Source: Nostoc sp. C052 (GTDB taxonomy: Bacteria > Cyanobacteriota > Cyanobacteriia > Cyanobacteriales > Nostocaceae). Taken from it: 64,000 nucleotides of DNA. This document shows positions 60,462 to 64,000 of the stretch, piece after piece (position 1 is the stretch's first letter; each line of letters opens with the position of its first letter). Below the pieces are notes generated by a model, which did no database searches, had not been told where the DNA came from, and saw only the letters and a list, made by a program, of their open reading frames with translations. Location of the stretch: positions 186,001-250,000 of the forward strand of contig NZ_CP040273.1 of the NCBI RefSeq assembly GCF_013393905.1, read 5' to 3'. Both the position numbers and the translations under genes were made by a program.

Positions 60462-63308
60462 GTGACTGACCACAAACCAACCGATTACGCCGCAATTATC
60501 CGTGCCGCCAACCAAACTGTTCCAGAACCTCCTGAATGGCTAGGTGCAAGTAAATATGTTTACTCGCCAGAGTATGGAATTGGGGAGGTAATGGCATTAT
60601 TGGGCAGACGGTTGATTGTCAAGTTCGTTGAAGAAGTTAAGCCAACCCAATTTGTCGATTGGGAGCAGGCTCTAGCTTTGGGTTCAATTAAACCAAGTAA
60701 CGCCAACTTAGTATCTTCGGCAACATTACTTGAAGAGAACAACGCCGCAACCACAACAATTATTGAGCAGATTCAACAAATCCCCCAAGTGGGATTTCAG
60801 TCTGTAGCACAAGAACTGATTGCAAGCATTAGGGCGATAGATATTAAAAATGCTAACCAAGGTATAATTCACCCTCTACCGGGCGATTTACCACCTGCTT
60901 TACGTTTAGCGCTACAGAATAACGGTATCACTCAGATTTATTCTCACCAGTTAGAAGCTCTAACAAAGTTACGTACTGGGTTTGACTTGAGTATCACTAC
61001 GCCTACAGCAAGCGGAAAGACGCTGTGCTACAACCTGGCTATCCTGGAATCGTGTATTAAGCAACCGCAAACAACAGCATTATATATTTTCCCGCTTAAA
61101 GCATTAGCTCTAGATCAAATGCGAAAATTACAGTCGCTTGTCAAAGCAATGCCCAACACTCGCCTCAAACTCGCACTGATGACGGGAGATACACCAGCTA
61201 ATGAACGGCAGCGCTTTTTTATTCCCAACCCTCCAAACATCTTGGCAGTCAGCCCTGACTTGTTGCATTACTATCTTTATAATGTGCGCCGTCGGGATGA
61301 AGGAGTTGGATGGCGACAGTTTTTAAGACAGTTGCGCTACTGTGTAATTGATGAAAGCCATACCTATACTGGGGCTTTCGGCGCACACTTTGCTAATCTC
61401 ATGCGGCGGCTAAGGTTAGCAGTTGATGCGGTTGGTGGTAATTCCCAAAGACTGCAATTTATTTGTTCTAGTGCCACGATCGGAAATCCTCAAGATATGG
61501 CATTGCGGTTTAGCGGCAGAACCCATCAACCCCAAAGATTACACCTGATTGAGGATAGTGGCTCTCCCTATAAAGGACGTACCTTATTATCTCTGGCTCC
61601 AAACAATGCAGCTAATGTTGAAGCTACTAAAATAGTGATTTCCTGGTTACAGCATAACTTGAGTGGGATTGTCTTTTGTAACTCTCGTGCAGCTGTCAAA
61701 GGTTTACTTGGGTTAATCCAAAGAGAAACACAACGCATTGGATTGGGTTATTTAACCAGCAAGGTAGCAGTTTTCTATAGTTCCTTAACGGGCGATCGCC
61801 GTAGCGAGATTATTCAAAAACTCCAAGGTGGACAAATTAAGGTAATTATTTCAACTTCTTCCTTAGAAGCAGGAATTGACTTACCCGAACTAGATTGCTG
61901 TCTAATTCGGGGGTTTCCAGGTAGCCTGATGTCATTTTGGCAACGGGTTGGTCGAGCCGGACGCAAACAGCACGGGCTAGTGATTTATCTGCCATTAGGA
62001 CAAAACCCGATTGATGTATACTACGCTCGACATAACCAAAAGTTACTATCAGGAGAAGTTGAATCTGCCGCATTTAACCCTGACTATCCAACCATTCTAG
62101 GTAAACATTTAGAATGTGGTTGCATTGAAAGTAGTTTAACTTTAGGAGAACTCAATACTCGTTTTGGAAAAACAGCCGGTGCAGTTGCAGATTCTCTTTT
62201 ACAACAAAACAAAATTTTCTTAAGTGGTAACGGAAAACTCTGGGGAAGAGGTTATCCTCATAAAGAAATTAATATCAGAAGCAGCACTCAAAGGTCAATT
62301 TCTCTAATTAATAAACATACGGGCGAAATTTTAGAAAGTATGTCGCTCCCGTTAGCCCATCGAGAAGTATTTCCCGAAGCCATATATATGGTGCAAGATG
62401 AAAGTGGGCAATTAATAGCATATCGTAGCGAAAGCCTAAATTCCGACAAAGGAGAAGCAATATTAACATTTCTAGGCAAAGATACAGATTTATTTACTGA
62501 AGCGGAGTCAGAATTAGATATTCAACCACTTTCTACCTTGGCGGAATCTAAAATTATCCCTACTAATATCAAAGATGCACGGTTACGTCTAACTCTTGTC
62601 TGGGGAGAAATTACGAATTCTGTAATTGGTTATAGATTGATGAAGCGTACCTATGGAATGACTTGTAAAAACCAACGTTGTACTAATTATAAAAAACCAC
62701 TTGAAGGAAAAAGTTGTTCATTGTGTAAGCAGGCGCTGAGTGCAGCAGAAGTGACAAAACTTCAAAAAGAAATCGCATTTTCAGAGGCATACGTCACAAA
62801 ATACCAAGCGCCTTGCGTACTAGTAGAGTTAAATGAGCCGTTGCAAAAAGCTCTGCAAATAACTGTCAATAAATACAAACAAGAAATTATGACCAACAAT
62901 GGAGGTGAGATTCCAGAACTTTATCAATCCTTGTGGAGTAGCAGTGCTGAAGTCACGGCACTGCATAGTATCCAGCACCAGATAGTTAAAGCTGTGCCTT
63001 TGGTAGTTTTATCCTCTAGTTTGGATGTAGATGAATTGGCCATACAAAAAGAAAGCAGAAACATTGGTTACTTTTTTGACACCTGTGAAGGTGGAAATGG
63101 GGCAGCAGAAGCTATTTTCTCCGACTTCACAAAATTTGCTGCTGCATCTTATGCTTTAGCAGCTGAATGTGATTGTGAAGCTGGTTGTCCAAGATGCCTA
63201 CATTCAACGGCTTGTCCACAGCATAATGAGCCATTGCATAAAGATGTAGGTTTGTTTTTATTGGATGCAATTAGTCAAGCGAAGCTCAATTCCCAAAATC
63301 CATCTTGA
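60462..63308 (+). CDS. MrfA/YprA-like helicase with C-terminal DUF1998 zinc region
   Basis: The gene starts at GTG 60462 and encodes 948 residues. A DEAD/DEAH-type helicase core follows a ~140-residue N-terminal region: TPTASGKTLCYNL (Walker A, about 181), VIDESHTYTGAFG (Walker B) and ICSSATIGNP. Helicase C motifs are VIISTSSLEAGIDLPEL and QRVGRAGRK. The C-terminal part has cysteine sets (CKNQRC ... CSLCKQ and CDCEAGCPRCLHSTACPQH), typical of the DUF1998/MZB zinc domain. Bacillus MrfA, a mitomycin-repair helicase partnered with an exonuclease, has this plan. DISARM DrmA/DrmB proteins are related alternatives. It lies 105 bases after the exonuclease-RecQ-UvrD gene. Confidence 0.87.
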   Translation: MTDHKPTDYAAIIRAANQTVPEPPEWLGASKYVYSPEYGIGEVMALLGRRLIVKFVEEVKPTQFVDWEQALALGSIKPSNANLVSSATLLEENNAATTTIIEQIQQIPQVGFQSVAQELIASIRAIDIKNANQGIIHPLPGDLPPALRLALQNNGITQIYSHQLEALTKLRTGFDLSITTPTASGKTLCYNLAILESCIKQPQTTALYIFPLKALALDQMRKLQSLVKAMPNTRLKLALMTGDTPANERQRFFIPNPPNILAVSPDLLHYYLYNVRRRDEGVGWRQFLRQLRYCVIDESHTYTGAFGAHFANLMRRLRLAVDAVGGNSQRLQFICSSATIGNPQDMALRFSGRTHQPQRLHLIEDSGSPYKGRTLLSLAPNNAANVEATKIVISWLQHNLSGIVFCNSRAAVKGLLGLIQRETQRIGLGYLTSKVAVFYSSLTGDRRSEIIQKLQGGQIKVIISTSSLEAGIDLPELDCCLIRGFPGSLMSFWQRVGRAGRKQHGLVIYLPLGQNPIDVYYARHNQKLLSGEVESAAFNPDYPTILGKHLECGCIESSLTLGELNTRFGKTAGAVADSLLQQNKIFLSGNGKLWGRGYPHKEINIRSSTQRSISLINKHTGEILESMSLPLAHREVFPEAIYMVQDESGQLIAYRSESLNSDKGEAILTFLGKDTDLFTEAESELDIQPLSTLAESKIIPTNIKDARLRLTLVWGEITNSVIGYRLMKRTYGMTCKNQRCTNYKKPLEGKSCSLCKQALSAAEVTKLQKEIAFSEAYVTKYQAPCVLVELNEPLQKALQITVNKYKQEIMTNNGGEIPELYQSLWSSSAEVTALHSIQHQIVKAVPLVVLSSSLDVDELAIQKESRNIGYFFDTCEGGNGAAEAIFSDFTKFAAASYALAAECDCEAGCPRCLHSTACPQHNEPLHKDVGLFLLDAISQAKLNSQNPS

Positions 63309-63311
63309 ACA

Positions 63312-63860
63312 TTGTTACCAAAAATCCCACCAGAAAACAGCATCAAAAATCTGCTGACAAAAATCCTACCGGTAAAAAACAATGACGATATAGATCGCGG
63401 TTTAGGATTGGTAGTGATTGCAAGAGTTGCTCGATACAATCAAATCACGGTCTGTAGTTACCTTTTAGATATATGGTGCTTGGGGGTTAAAGATACCATA
63501 CCACCACGTACAGTAGACACGATAAAATTTAAAGAATTTACAGAATCACTATTCGAGCCATTTCCCGGAAAACCGCACCTTGTTTCCCTTGAAATAGCCC
63601 AAGGGATGATATTTAGTGCTTGCGAATATGCTCTAAGCTTAGGGTTTCAACCACACAAAGATTTTGAAAAATCGCGTTTGCACATCGGAGAATGGGATGG
63701 GAGAATACGTATTGAATGTGGTCGTGACGGGAAACCATTTTATGTGAATGGCCCCCACGATAACCCGAAAAAAATCATGGAAACATTGAAGAGAAGTAGA
63801 GGTGAAGGGAATTTTGATTTTCTGATTGGTTCAGATCCTATTGAAAAGAATTTTTGGTAA
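63312..63860 (+). CDS. Conserved hypothetical protein linked to the helicase
   Basis: This 182-residue protein starts with TTG at 63312, three bases after the helicase stop, so it belongs to the same operon. Recognisable blocks are GLGLVVIARVARYNQITVCS, LDIWCLGVKD, YALSLGFQPHKDF and GKPFYVNGPHDNP. I know a similar pattern from uncharacterised proteins in actinobacteria and other bacteria (V.V.L.D.CLGVK ... GF.PH.DF ... FY..GP.D). No catalytic motif is clear. The tight linkage suggests a partner in the helicase pathway. Confidence 0.7.
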   Translation: MLPKIPPENSIKNLLTKILPVKNNDDIDRGLGLVVIARVARYNQITVCSYLLDIWCLGVKDTIPPRTVDTIKFKEFTESLFEPFPGKPHLVSLEIAQGMIFSACEYALSLGFQPHKDFEKSRLHIGEWDGRIRIECGRDGKPFYVNGPHDNPKKIMETLKRSRGEGNFDFLIGSDPIEKNFW

Positions 63861-64000
63861 ATGCAATTACTTTGATTATTCTGTTGCGTCATTACAATGT
63901 CATTTAGTTTTGGAATACTCAGCACAGTGAATGATTTCAGTTGCGCTTTGAGGCTTTAGGATGACGCTACTTTCAACCCAACTTTGTCAATCAGGTAAGT
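63861..64000. other. Right edge, no gene seen
   Basis: The last 140 bases hold no start of a plausible gene on either strand. A minus-strand frame at 63740-63925 overlaps the preceding gene and is a shadow. Confidence 0.4.

Overview
The window looks like part of a large plasmid, or a plasmid-derived accessory region, of a filamentous Nostoc/Anabaena-type cyanobacterium. The palindrome GCGATCGC (HIP1) is scattered throughout, the coding density and base composition fit Nostocales, and a CyRepA-like plasmid replication protein sits at the left end. No tRNA, rRNA, CRISPR array or housekeeping gene was seen.

Left part (1-13 kb): an IS630 copy lies between the ribosome binding site and start codon of a small Cys-rich gene. 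A long minus-strand block follows, carrying the replication protein (DUF3854/toprim plus P-loop helicase), an AlkB-type dioxygenase, several small plasmid genes and a C5-cytosine DNA methyltransferase. A second 234-codon frame nested inside the methyltransferase gene also carries recognisable family signatures. A divergent regulatory region separates this block from a GIY-YIG/helix-turn-helix protein and a ParB-like protein.

Middle (13-42 kb): a defence island. The 3' end of the ParB-like gene recurs three more times as decayed tails. Between or after these tails lie a PD-(D/E)XK-like protein, an Avs-like STAND NTPase with an N-terminal nuclease, an IS5-family element, and a 2125-residue Mrr-TPR-PIN-like protein. 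Next comes an XRE regulator followed by an apparent operon: a type IIG-like restriction-methylase split by an IS630 element, a membrane coiled-coil protein, a HEPN-motif protein and a PLD-SNF2 helicase. A GmrSD-like DUF262/HNH protein and several small zinc-ribbon or hypothetical proteins follow. Broken EVE-domain genes lie between the cassettes.

Right part (42-64 kb): a pentapeptide-repeat membrane protein and a frameshifted REP-associated transposase with its palindromic repeats come first. They are followed by a group of exported or membrane nucleic-acid enzymes: an S1/P1 nuclease, a two-TM coiled-coil NERD nuclease, a lipoprotein joining a PhnD-like domain to a thermonuclease domain, and an e(P4)-type phosphatase. 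A 1.4-kb graveyard of transposase and EVE remnants precedes a last operon: a DEDD-exonuclease/RecQ/UvrD fusion, an MrfA-like DUF1998 helicase and a conserved 182-residue protein.

Short direct repeats shared by unrelated genes (a 73-bp leader, a shared 3' boundary, ParB-like tails, EVE fragments) suggest that cassettes were added by recombination at repeated homology patches. That mechanism is inference; the repeats themselves are visible in the sequence.
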